From Haloferax sp046557615 (GTDB lineage Archaea > Halobacteriota > Halobacteria > Halobacteriales > Haloferacaceae), in assembly GCF_046557615.1 (NCBI RefSeq), contig NZ_JBKIII010000002.1, forward strand, positions 62,001 through 126,000: a DNA stretch of 64,000 nucleotides, read 5' to 3'. The stretch's first letter is position 1; every line of letters begins with the position of its first letter. Below are positions 8,009 to 16,178 of this stretch, in pieces. The notes beneath the pieces are model-generated. The model searched no databases. It was not told where the DNA came from and saw nothing but the letters and a program-made list of their open reading frames with translations. Position numbers and translations under genes: made by a program.

Positions 8009-9217
8009 ATGAATATTTCAGAGATTCTTTCGACGGAGTTCACCGAGTTTGACATCGGAACTCCGCTCTCGAAGGTTGCCGGCGCATTCGAGAACCAAGG
8101 ACTCGATGGCGTCGTAGTGACTGACGGTGACGAGTATCGTGGTGTCGTCAGCCGTCGGCAGTTAGCTTCCTCGTCCAATCAGCCATCCGCAAAGGTCGGC
8201 TCACAGGTCCAACACGTCCCAACCGTCGAACGCACAGAGGACGTTCGGGAGGTCGCTCGACTCATGATCGGCAGCGACGCCAAAACGCTTCCCGTACTCG
8301 ATGACGACCGGCTCGTCGGTGTGGTGACCGCAGATGCTGTCCTTGAGTCCGTCCGCCCCTTCCTCGATGCTGTGGCCGTCGAAGACGCGTATTCGTCAAA
8401 GCTGGTCAGCGCGAGCCCCGAGACGACAATTGGAAAAGCCCTCAACATGCTTCGGGAATCCGGTATCGCCCACCTCCCTGTTATCGACGGAGACGACCTC
8501 GTGGGGATGGTAAGCCTGTACGACGTTATCGAGTTTACGACGCGAGGCGGGAGCAAGAGCCAGGGTGGATCGCCGGGGAGGTTCGGTGGCCGCGGACGCT
8601 CTGGGGGAAGCCACGGTGGATTCGGTGCCCGTGAGGGCGACTCCGACCGGATGCTCGACCTTCCGGTGGACAATCTGATGTCCGATGCAGTTGTGACGGT
8701 CAGTCGAAGCGCCCCGCTCGACGAGGTCGTCGAAACGATGTTCGAACGTGAAATCTCTTCGCTCGTCGTCACAGCCGACGAAACAGGCGACCCAGTCGGT
8801 ATCATCACAAAGACAGATATCATCGAGGCACTGACCTGGGAGCGTGAAGACCGGAACGCTGTGCAGGTATTCGGTCCCGACCTGCTCGGAGAAATGGACT
8901 ACGACGACGTCTCCGCGTTGATCGAGAGTGTAACCTCGAAGTACGGCGACATGAGCGTCATCAAGGCCAGTATCGAACTCCAGGAGCATAAGGAACAGAG
9001 TCGGGGCGTATCACTCGTGTTGGCACGGATTCGACTGGTCACCGACCGCGGCTACTTCACGGCCGATGGCGAAGGCTACGGCGCCACGCACGCACTGCGT
9101 CTTGCCGCAAACGCAATCGAACGCCAACTCCTCAAGGGGAAGACGTACGGCCAATCGAAGAAACAATCCGACGCTGAGACGCAAGAGCACCTCTACGGTT
9201 GGTGGCTCGGTAGGTAA
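8009..9217 (+). CDS. Four-CBS-domain protein with C-terminal HPF-like domain
   Basis: 402 residues. Four CBS motifs occur at about 8-60, 68-115, 122-180 and 223-275. The second pair is split by a Gly/Ser/Arg-rich linker (about 186-215). After them, residues about 310-380 (RIRLVTDRGYFTADGEG, then ALRLAANAIERQLLKGK) resemble the beta-strand plus basic-helix end of ribosome hibernation factors (HPF/S30AE). Such fusions could couple adenine-nucleotide sensing to ribosome or RNA binding; this is inference from fold resemblance. The start ATG 8009 is about 100 bases downstream of a TTTAT box, implying a leader. It stands alone, with the repeat element upstream. Confidence 0.82.
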   Translation: MNISEILSTEFTEFDIGTPLSKVAGAFENQGLDGVVVTDGDEYRGVVSRRQLASSSNQPSAKVGSQVQHVPTVERTEDVREVARLMIGSDAKTLPVLDDDRLVGVVTADAVLESVRPFLDAVAVEDAYSSKLVSASPETTIGKALNMLRESGIAHLPVIDGDDLVGMVSLYDVIEFTTRGGSKSQGGSPGRFGGRGRSGGSHGGFGAREGDSDRMLDLPVDNLMSDAVVTVSRSAPLDEVVETMFEREISSLVVTADETGDPVGIITKTDIIEALTWEREDRNAVQVFGPDLLGEMDYDDVSALIESVTSKYGDMSVIKASIELQEHKEQSRGVSLVLARIRLVTDRGYFTADGEGYGATHALRLAANAIERQLLKGKTYGQSKKQSDAETQEHLYGWWLGR

Positions 9218-9325
9218 CGGACTCCATTCCCCCACAGAGAAGGGTGCAAGAAGTCGATCGAGAGACGACCAGTGTACCTCGGTTTCCAGGTAGTCTGTGA
9301 GAGACTGATTGCACCAATGGCGAAT

Positions 9326-9934
9326 CTAGTGATACCGCTGTTCGACCTCGAGTGCCTCGCGGACGGCGTCGTCGAAGTGTGTCCGTAGCTCGTCACTGAA
9401 CGCCTTGACGTGTGAATCCTGCTGTACTACTTCTAACGAACCCCAGTCACCGGCTTCGGTTGCCGCATACAGTTGTGTGAACTTTCCCCCATTGTTACCG
9501 TACGCAATGACGACCACATACGGCTTGACCTCCTCAGAACCTTCGGAGGTGTGCCTCCCGCGCCACTCTTCGAGTTCGGTGATGCTCACTCGGTCGAACG
9601 TCGAAAGCTCTGCACTGAGTCCACCGAGCCCAAGGTGCTGAACCAGCTGTTCGCGATCCCACTCCCGTGTCTCGTTGGTCTCGGTATCCCTTCCTATCAC
9701 GGATTCTTCGGTTATCGATTCGACGACCCAATGGGTGAGTAGCGGCCCGGCCATCTCAGCGGTTGACTGAGTACCGACGTCACCTTCCTGGATGCGATCG
9801 CCTTCCTGAACACGGATATACCGTGGATTCGACGCCGGGAGATCGATAAAGATCTCTTCCGGATCTACGTTGACCAGTGCTTCGACGCCGTCGATCGTTC
9901 GCGTTTCTATCGTTTTCTTTGCATGCTCAGTCAT
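9326..9934 (-). CDS. Unknown acidic haloarchaeal protein
   Basis: 202 residues, strongly acidic, no signal peptide or membrane segment. MTEHAKKTIETRTIDGVEALV is the likely start (9934); nine extra codons upstream are possible. The middle (VQEGDRIQEGDVGTQSTAEMAGPLLTHW) suggests a small beta domain, and the C-terminal half (PYVVVIAYGNNGGKFTQLYAA) an alpha/beta segment. I do not recognise the family. It stands alone, with 390 bases of empty sequence before its start. Confidence 0.6.
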   Translation of the reverse strand: MTEHAKKTIETRTIDGVEALVNVDPEEIFIDLPASNPRYIRVQEGDRIQEGDVGTQSTAEMAGPLLTHWVVESITEESVIGRDTETNETREWDREQLVQHLGLGGLSAELSTFDRVSITELEEWRGRHTSEGSEEVKPYVVVIAYGNNGGKFTQLYAATEAGDWGSLEVVQQDSHVKAFSDELRTHFDDAVREALEVEQRYH

Positions 9935-10370
9935 GATTAGTGGTTCTGGCGTACCGGGCACAGCGAGCAGAGGGTGGGTCGACCTGACGTCCGGTCAATC
10001 GGGTGGTCCACTTCCGTCTAGCTGACACAGACTGCATCGACGAACGCCGTCACCGATTCGGCCATACGGCTACCACGTGACATACGCCGGGGAGACGGTT
10101 TACCCTGTCGTCCGTTTTCACAGGACGGACACAATGTCCCCACTCCTAAACAGAAATTCATCGAGATACGTCCATACCACGAATCTCGGCGAATAACTCG
10201 GTGATACCGAGGAAGCGATATCGAGTTCTATTCGAGGTGTTCAACAACGCTGATCGACCGTGCTTCCGTGACCAAACGACCAATCAGGAGGTGGAAACTA
10301 ATAGCGAGGCCGTCGTACCCAACAGACAATGGGGTCATACCATCATGGAACGAAGTCGTTCATCGATTTC
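9935..10370. other. Intergenic region
   Basis: 436 bases without a supported gene. The left part is the upstream region of the 9326-9934 gene. Frames here have low coding character; no RNA gene seen. Confidence 0.45.
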
Positions 10371-10562
10371 ATGAGTACATACCTCCAAGACCATCCCAAA
10401 CGCTGTCCAACGTGTGGAAGCGAAGCCCGCGCCCAGTCGGAGTGACGGATTGAAAAGTGCGATGAGGACAGTCTCCACTTCGTGCACACCTATCCGGAGT
10501 GTGGAGCCGAGGAAGACGTATATTTAAATCTCGCACCCGGGCACGAGCGAACCAAACGGTAG
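10371..10562 (+). pseudogene. Broken small zinc-ribbon (CPxCG) protein gene
   Basis: Read through one TGA (10443-10445), this frame gives a 62-residue protein with zinc-ribbon spacing: RCPTCGSEA, then EKCDEDSLHF, then YPECGAEED. This matches the compact CPxCG zinc-finger proteins common in haloarchaea. The stop falls between the first and second Cys groups and cuts the protein to 24 residues without a complete zinc site. The reading after the stop is still protein-like, so the break looks recent, or is a sequencing error. Haloarchaea are not known to insert selenocysteine, so recoding is unlikely. Confidence 0.5.
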
Positions 10563-10605
10563 TTGTACACCGATAGCGGTCTGGTAACAGTGGCGAGACG
10601 AATCG

Positions 10606-11034
10606 TCAGCTCTGTGTTTGACGGATGAACTCGTGGAGCTTCTCTTCGATGAGCGTCGCAATCCGTTCACTATATCGCCAGAGTGCTGCGTTGAGTCGCT
10701 CTTCGGCCTCATCGTCGAGTTCGTCGGCTCCACGAAGGACGGAGTCTTTGGTGATCTGTGGATGGTACACACAGACGACGCCGAGTGAGATAGCCGAACT
10801 TGAGGTCCCCGCCGTGTGGATTCCATACTGATCAGTTCCCCACACCCCATCGCCACCTTGCCGCTCCAGTTCAGAATCGAGTGCGTCGAGGAGGCGAATC
10901 TCCTCTTCGGTGAGGATTGAGTCGTCGCTTTCGAACAGTTCAGCGTACGCCTGTGTTCGAGCCGTATTGGTCCATTCTTCTAAGTGGGAACGAGCTCGGA
11001 GGACGAGCTGTCTCTCATCTGGAAACTCAGCCAT
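10606..11034 (-). CDS. Unknown helical haloarchaeal protein
   Basis: 142 residues, mostly predicted helix. The N-terminal part (ERQLVLRARSHLEEWTN) and the C-terminal part (EERLNAALWRYSERIATLIEEKLHEF) flank a short beta region (GVWGTDQYGIHTAGTS). Composition is typical of real haloarchaeal proteins. It looks like one of the haloarchaea-only DUF families, which I cannot name with certainty. It is followed by the small broken zinc-ribbon frame on the opposite strand. Function unknown. Confidence 0.65.
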   Translation of the reverse strand: MAEFPDERQLVLRARSHLEEWTNTARTQAYAELFESDDSILTEEEIRLLDALDSELERQGGDGVWGTDQYGIHTAGTSSSAISLGVVCVYHPQITKDSVLRGADELDDEAEERLNAALWRYSERIATLIEEKLHEFIRQTQS

Positions 11035-11214
11035 AGTTTTAGAAGGAGTGCAAGGCGAATGAGTGTTTGTACAACGTCTACGAATGGTGGGTGTGTCGGT
11101 AGCGGCGGTGTACGCAACACCGGATATGGCGATTATGAACGTGAGGAACTTGGGGGGCGTTGGCGGATTGCCGACTGAGACTTATCGGCTCTCGGTGACG
11201 GGTGTTCTGCGAGA

Positions 11215-11439
11215 TCAGTTCTCGAAGTCGTCGTATTGTTCGTAGGTAATGGTCAACGTGCCTACTCTTGGACGTTTCGCTGCATCTCGGAGCGTTTTGA
11301 ATGTCTCGAGGGGTTCGCTTGTTTCATCTGAGTCCTCCCGCCCGCTCGAAGACTCCTCTCGAATCGTATCATATACTCGCTCCAGAATGCGCCGAGCGGC
11401 GTACGAATCGGTTTTTGAGTCACTCTCGAAGGAAGCCAC
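11215..11439 (-). CDS. Small acidic protein, unknown
   Basis: 74 residues starting with GTG at 11439; a stop four codons upstream in the same frame excludes a longer product. The composition (ERVYDTIREESSSGRED, then RPRVGTLTITYEQYDDFE) is halophile-like: an acidic helical N-terminus and a short beta C-terminus. No family recognised. Separate from its neighbours, so its own promoter is expected. Confidence 0.5.
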   Translation of the reverse strand: MASFESDSKTDSYAARRILERVYDTIREESSSGREDSDETSEPLETFKTLRDAAKRPRVGTLTITYEQYDDFEN

Positions 11440-11747
11440 GTGACATACTCAGATGTAGTTCTCCACGAGGATAGCAGCCATCATATTTCAGTGGGAGTCG
11501 TGTCACTGTACTCCGTCGTCGAGATGGCGACTGCAATGTATTGCTGGTCGCCGAACCGATGAGAGTCGTTGTTGACGACGAGCCACGGTCGTCGCCGAGT
11601 TTGAACGGGTCTGAATCCGGACGATATCTCCACGCTCTGGCTGCAGTGAGTTCGTCATGCTCCGTGACGAAACCGACCGGTGGGGAACCCCGTCGATTCG
11701 AGGGCTACAGCGCTCTCTCTTTGGTTCTAAACTGTTCCAGAAGTATA
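11440..11747. other. Intergenic region before tRNA-Arg
   Basis: No gene supported. The minus-strand frame across 11503-11793 runs through the tRNA and is chance. Confidence 0.45.
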
Positions 11748-11820
11748 CGGACCCGACGGGATTTGAACCCGCGACATCTTGGTCCGGAACCAAACACTCT
11801 GTCCACTGAGCTACGGGCCC
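11748..11820 (-). tRNA. tRNA-Arg (anticodon CCG)
   Basis: 73 bases fold as a standard cloverleaf: acceptor GGGCCCG with CGGGTCC (one G-T pair), D stem GCTC/GAGT, anticodon stem TTTGG/CCAAG around loop TTCCGGA, and T stem GCGGG/CCCGT with loop TTCAAAT; discriminator G. Anticodon CCG reads the Arg codon CGG. No intron and no encoded CCA. It lies 53 bases downstream of the end of the MATE gene's right-hand neighbour space, on the same strand as MATE. Confidence 0.95.
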
Positions 11821-11873
11821 TCAGCGAAACGTGATACACGACACCGACGTAAAAACGTACCGTCGCCGGTCGA

Positions 11874-13340
11874 TTAGGCAGTACTCGGTTCGCTCTCGAT
11901 GACGCTCTGTTTCCACGTCCCGCGGGTGAACCACAGGGTGGCCGCAATCGCACCGATAATCTGCCCGATGGCCATTCCGAGCCAAATCCCGGTTTCGGCG
12001 AAGCCGAACTGGAACGAGAGCAGGTAGACGATTGGAATACGCCCGAGCCAGAGCGCGAAGAGCGAGAACCCGAGTGCGGTCTTCGTATTTCCGGCTCCAC
12101 GGTATGCACCGAGGACCACCTGCAACACGCCGATAAAGCCGAACTCGAAGGCGCGGATGCGGACGTACTGCACGCCGAGGTCAATCGTCTCCGCCGCGGA
12201 GGCCGTCCCAGTCGAGATGAAGAAGGCGACGACCGGCTCGGCGAAGATGTACGCGAGGACGCCCGTCACGACCATGACGCTCGCGCCGACCTTGGCGGCG
12301 AGCCAGACGGCGCTCTCTGCGCGTTCGGGTTTCTGTGCGCCGAGGTTTTGGCCGACAATCGTGTTCGTCGCGCGTCCGAGGCCGAGTGCGGGGAGGAAGA
12401 CGAGCGAGGTGAGTCGGTTGCCGAGGCCGAAGGCCGCGACGACTTCGGGGGCGAAGGTAACGACCATCGCGGTGAGCGTGATGAATCCGAGTGCCGTTGC
12501 AGACTGCTCGATGGCGCTCGGGACGCCGATGTCGATGATTTTCTTGATGAATTCGAGTTGCGGGCGGAAGTCCGCGAGCGACACATCGGGGCCAGCGGAG
12601 GTTCCGAAGATGATGTAGATGCCGATGAAGGTGGCGACTGCACGGGAGAGGACCGTCGCGTAGGCCGCGCCAGCGACCTCGTAGCCAGTAAAGCCCGTCG
12701 CGGCGAACAAACTCGCTTCGAGGCCCTGTGCGCCGAGCATCTCGAAGAGTGGGTTGGCGTCGAAGCCGAAGATGAAAATCGGGTCGATAACGACGTTGAT
12801 GAGGACGCTGATGAACATCACAATCATCGGCGCACGGGTGTTGCCGTAGCCTCGCATCAACGACGAGAAGACGAAGAAGCCGAAGAGGAAGGGCATCCCG
12901 AGGAAGAACACGCGCATGTAGTCTCCGGCGAGTGGGATGACTTGACCTGCGGTCGCGGGTGAACTCGGGAGGACACCAAGCATCGCGTCGGTTGCGAAGA
13001 AGCCGATGATACCAACGGTAATCGCAATCAGCGTGATGAACGTGAGCGTTTGCCCGGCGACCGTTCCCGCCGAGCCTTCGCTTTTTGCGCCAGTGTACTG
13101 GGCGACGAGTGTGCTTCCAGCGACGGTGAAGCCACCGCCGACGGAGATGAGCAGAAAGATGAGGGGAAATGCGAGGCTAATCGCGGCGACGGCGTCGGTC
13201 GAGAGGCGACCGAGCCAGACGGTGTCGGCGAGGTTGTACGCCACCTGGAGGAGTTCAGTGACGATAATCGGCCACGCCAGTGCGAACATCGGACGTTTGA
13301 GGTCGCCTTCGGTCAGCGAACCTCCTTCGGGGACAGACAC
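11874..13340 (-). CDS. MATE family efflux transporter
   Basis: 488 residues with about twelve membrane helices arranged as two homologous bundles, the MATE fold (multidrug and toxin extrusion, Na+- or H+-driven). Family features include the N-terminal RPMFALAWPIIVTELLQ helix, SLAFPLIFLLISVGGG, and the second-half FGLGNRLTSLVFLPALGLG. A short acidic cytosolic N-terminus (MSVPEGGSLTEGDL) precedes the first helix. Length is normal. Substrate cannot be read; haloarchaeal members are often annotated only as drug or metabolite exporters. Confidence 0.93.
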   Translation of the reverse strand: MSVPEGGSLTEGDLKRPMFALAWPIIVTELLQVAYNLADTVWLGRLSTDAVAAISLAFPLIFLLISVGGGFTVAGSTLVAQYTGAKSEGSAGTVAGQTLTFITLIAITVGIIGFFATDAMLGVLPSSPATAGQVIPLAGDYMRVFFLGMPFLFGFFVFSSLMRGYGNTRAPMIVMFISVLINVVIDPIFIFGFDANPLFEMLGAQGLEASLFAATGFTGYEVAGAAYATVLSRAVATFIGIYIIFGTSAGPDVSLADFRPQLEFIKKIIDIGVPSAIEQSATALGFITLTAMVVTFAPEVVAAFGLGNRLTSLVFLPALGLGRATNTIVGQNLGAQKPERAESAVWLAAKVGASVMVVTGVLAYIFAEPVVAFFISTGTASAAETIDLGVQYVRIRAFEFGFIGVLQVVLGAYRGAGNTKTALGFSLFALWLGRIPIVYLLSFQFGFAETGIWLGMAIGQIIGAIAATLWFTRGTWKQSVIESEPSTA

Positions 13341-13563
13341 TGACGATGTGAAACACGCGGCGACCGTTTGAAAGCGTCGATAGTGGTCGTCAGAATTCAG
13401 CGTGCAGTCGGGGGATTTGGAGAGAGTGTGGCCGCCGAGTAGCGAGTGAAATTCGAATCCCGGCGTTCAGACTCGGCCCAGCGTTCAGACCTGGCATTCA
13501 GAAGTGGAGTGTGTGGCGACTCAGCCAGTGGGAAAGAGAAAAACGAGCGGTGGGTTCGCGTCG

Positions 13564-14148
13564 TTACGGTGCTTCGCCGGTCTCGATGGAGAAGTCGGAT
13601 TTCGGGTAGGCCACACACGTGAGCGTGTATCCTTTCTCCATCTCGTCGCCGGAGAGTGTCTCTTGCTTGAAGTGGGTGACGTACTCCTCGGCGGGGCCGT
13701 CGGTAATCTTCGCGGAACACGAAACACACTGTCCCTGGCGGCACGCGTAGGGGAGGTCCATTCCTTCTTCTTCACCCTGGTCGAGGATGGTCTCGTTGCT
13801 CGCGAGTTCGATGGTCGTCCCTTGTTTGACGAATTCGACTTCGAAGTACTCGATTTCGTCTTCGGGCATGTCTGCCGGGCTTTCTTCTTCTTCCTCGGCT
13901 TCGCCCTCTTCGAGTTCTGCGCCTTCTGCGCCGCCCGCAACTGCGCCAGCGACGGCACCCCCGCCGATAGAGCGATTCATCGGTTCGGGGAAGTCAGTTG
14001 CCGGAACGGTCGCCGCGCGTCGCTCGAGGACCTCCTGCGAAATGTCGGCGGTCGACTCCCAGCCGGTCCCTTTCGAGAGGTGCAGGGCGACGGCGAGAAG
14101 CGTCAGGGTCACTCCAGCCCCGACACCCACCAAGCTGATGTACGACAT
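13564..14148 (-). CDS. Membrane-anchored plant-type [2Fe-2S] ferredoxin
   Basis: 194 residues. Residues 2-22 (SYISLVGVGAGVTLTLLAV) form one membrane helix. A long linker follows, with an Ala/Gly patch and a Glu-rich run (about 75-105). The C-terminal domain is a plant-type ferredoxin: ACRQGQCVSC gives C-x4-C-x2-C, with the fourth Cys in GYTLTCVAYP. Halobacterial soluble ferredoxins are shorter and lack the anchor, so this one probably carries electrons to or from a membrane enzyme. Start 14148 (MSYISL) is preferred; the longer frame lacks sense. It is downstream of gnd on the same strand with a 106-base gap. Confidence 0.88.
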   Translation of the reverse strand: MSYISLVGVGAGVTLTLLAVALHLSKGTGWESTADISQEVLERRAATVPATDFPEPMNRSIGGGAVAGAVAGGAEGAELEEGEAEEEEESPADMPEDEIEYFEVEFVKQGTTIELASNETILDQGEEEGMDLPYACRQGQCVSCSAKITDGPAEEYVTHFKQETLSGDEMEKGYTLTCVAYPKSDFSIETGEAP

Positions 14149-14254
14149 AGTCGCAGATTTGGAGTGAGGGGTTAAGGAAATTGTGATTATGTCGGCGGGC
14201 ACCGTCGCCCATCCGATTCACCGCACACGCACTATATTCGCCGCACTGACGGCG

Positions 14255-15154
14255 TTATTCGTCTTTTCGGGCGACTTCGTGGCGGCCGAAGCCGTAGCGA
14301 AGTCGATTCGCAAGACGGCGCGAGAAGCGGTCGTCGGCGCGCGAACCGAATCGCTCTGCGAGCGACTGGTAGATGAGTGGCACCGGCACTTCCTGTTCGA
14401 GTGCCTCTTGGACCGTCCACGTGCCCGTCGAACCGCCAGCGATGTGGTCGTCCACGTCGCCGAGGTCGGAGCCTTCCTCGTGGAACGCCTCTTCACAGAG
14501 TTCGAGGAGCCACGACCGAATCACAGCACCGTTGTTCCACGTGCGGGCGACGGCCTCTAAATCCAGGTCGTAGCGACCCTCCGCGAGGAGTTCGAAGCCT
14601 TCGCCGTAGGCCTGCATCAGGACGTACTCGACGCCGTTGTGGACCATCTTCACGTAGTGTCCGGAGCCAACAGGACCCATTCGGTCGTGGCCTGCGGGAC
14701 CGGTTGCGACGGCGTCGAAGACGGGCGTCATCTCGCTGTAGGCCCACTCGGGTCCGCCAATCATGAGCGAGAAGCCGAGTTCAGCACCGGCAGGGCCACC
14801 AGAGGTTCCGCAGTCGAGATAGGCCGCAGAACACGCTTCGGCGCGGCGGACGGAGGCTTCGAAGTGCGAGTTACCGCCATCGACGACCACGTCGTCCGCG
14901 TCGAGGTGTGGGTCGAGGTCGTTCAGGGTTGCGTCCACTGCGTTCCCTGCGGGGACCATCAGCCAAATTCGTTTGTCGTCGCCGAGTTTGTCGGCGAGGT
15001 CTTCGACGCTGTCTGCGGGTTCGGCACCCAAGTCAGCGGCCGTAGCGACTGCTTCAGGAGAGAGGTCGAACGCGACGACTTCGTGGCCCGCATCGAGTAC
15101 GCGGTTCACGACGATTTGGCCCATCCGTCCGAGTCCGATGACGCCTAGTTGCAT
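14255..15154 (-). CDS. gnd: 6-phosphogluconate dehydrogenase (decarboxylating)
   Basis: 299 residues, the short (YqeC-type) form. The Rossmann motif MQLGVIGLGRMGQIVV binds the coenzyme; VVDGGNSHFEASVRR and GTSGGPAGAELGFSLMIGG are the substrate loop and the family signature, and GSGHYVKMVHNGVEY holds the catalytic Lys-Asn set. It oxidises 6-phosphogluconate to ribulose 5-phosphate and CO2. In Haloferax volcanii the oxidative pentose phosphate pathway uses such an enzyme, to my knowledge, to supply pentoses and NADPH or NADH. Followed on the same strand by the membrane ferredoxin. Confidence 0.93.
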   Translation of the reverse strand: MQLGVIGLGRMGQIVVNRVLDAGHEVVAFDLSPEAVATAADLGAEPADSVEDLADKLGDDKRIWLMVPAGNAVDATLNDLDPHLDADDVVVDGGNSHFEASVRRAEACSAAYLDCGTSGGPAGAELGFSLMIGGPEWAYSEMTPVFDAVATGPAGHDRMGPVGSGHYVKMVHNGVEYVLMQAYGEGFELLAEGRYDLDLEAVARTWNNGAVIRSWLLELCEEAFHEEGSDLGDVDDHIAGGSTGTWTVQEALEQEVPVPLIYQSLAERFGSRADDRFSRRLANRLRYGFGRHEVARKDE

Positions 15155-15205
15155 GCGAGCGACTCGGCTTGCGGGGGAGGTAGTGGTTATGGTTTACCGC
15201 GTCAG

Positions 15206-16078
15206 TTACAACTCGGCGAGAATCACGTCGGCGAACTGCTCGCCTGCACTCGAATCGACCCTGAAGAACAGCTCCGGTTCGATGAGTTCGGCTTCGAGGA
15301 GGCAGAACTCGCCGTCGCGCTCCACGCCGTCGATGCGGGCGTAGAGCGGTCGTTCCCCAATCTCGGCTTCGACCGCATCGAGTACCTCACTGGCTTGCGA
15401 TTGTAGCGACTCATCGGGTTCTTCGACGAGGACGCGCCCGCCGTGTTTCTCTTGGACGCGAAAGTCGCCCTCGCCGGGTTGCTTGACGACGCTGTGGCTG
15501 TACTCGTCGCCGAAGAAGATGATGGACCACTCGCCCCCCGTGATTTCGCGTGCGAATTCCTGAATTAACAAATCGTGAGAACGGTTGAGTGACTCGACCC
15601 ACGACTGTTCGCGCTCGCTCTCGTTGCGTGCGATTCGCTTCGTCTCGAATGCGCCCGCACTCACCGCGGGTTTGACGATGAGTTCGTCCCACTCTCGCTC
15701 GTCGAAGACGGCTTCGAGGGATACACCCTCCCCTTGCTCGACGTATTCGGTCGGAAGCGTCGCAATGCCCTGTTCGGCGAGGTCACGGAGGTAGAACTTG
15801 TGGGTATTCCATCGGAGCATCTCGGGATGGTTCCACACCGGACAGGACACCGAGCTCAGCGACTCTATCCACGCGGTGAACGCTTCGGCGTGCTTGTAGT
15901 AGCCCCACGTCGACCGAATTACAATCGCATCGAAGTCGTCCCACTCTACCGATTCGTCGGACCAGACCGTCGGCTCGACGTTCACCCCCCGTGCTTCGAG
16001 GGCGGCAACGAACGATTCGTCGTCGTCAACGAGTGTCGGGAAGTGGGCAGCAGTGGCGAGTGCGATAGTAGGTGTCAC
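15206..16078 (-). CDS. ATP-grasp enzyme (RimK/DcsG-like)
   Basis: 290 residues. The middle and C-terminal thirds carry ATP-grasp features: DELIVKPAVSAGAFETKR (ATP-binding beta strand and loop), LIQEFAREITGGEWSIIFF, VQEKHGGRVLVEE, and the metal-binding end ARIDGVERDGEFCLLEAELIEPELFF. Such enzymes activate a carboxylate with ATP and join it to an amine or thiol. Close relatives are annotated as hypothetical ATP-grasp proteins or compared with the cycloserine enzyme DcsG; no substrate can be assigned. Same strand as gnd, 51 bases upstream of it, so it may be cotranscribed. The leaderless M29 gene diverges on the other side. Confidence 0.85.
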   Translation of the reverse strand: MTPTIALATAAHFPTLVDDDESFVAALEARGVNVEPTVWSDESVEWDDFDAIVIRSTWGYYKHAEAFTAWIESLSSVSCPVWNHPEMLRWNTHKFYLRDLAEQGIATLPTEYVEQGEGVSLEAVFDEREWDELIVKPAVSAGAFETKRIARNESEREQSWVESLNRSHDLLIQEFAREITGGEWSIIFFGDEYSHSVVKQPGEGDFRVQEKHGGRVLVEEPDESLQSQASEVLDAVEAEIGERPLYARIDGVERDGEFCLLEAELIEPELFFRVDSSAGEQFADVILAEL

Positions 16079-16178
16079 GACGCGGACGATGCGTGACCGA
16101 AAGGATAAGATTTCGGTCCGGCGTCGTCGTTCGCCCCGTTGTCGCGGAGGTTTTTAGGCTCCCACCCGACGGGCGCGT

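Noticed and set aside
10371..10562. Selenocysteine recoding at the TGA
   Set aside because: Haloarchaea are not known to use selenocysteine and no hairpin of that kind is seen after the gene.
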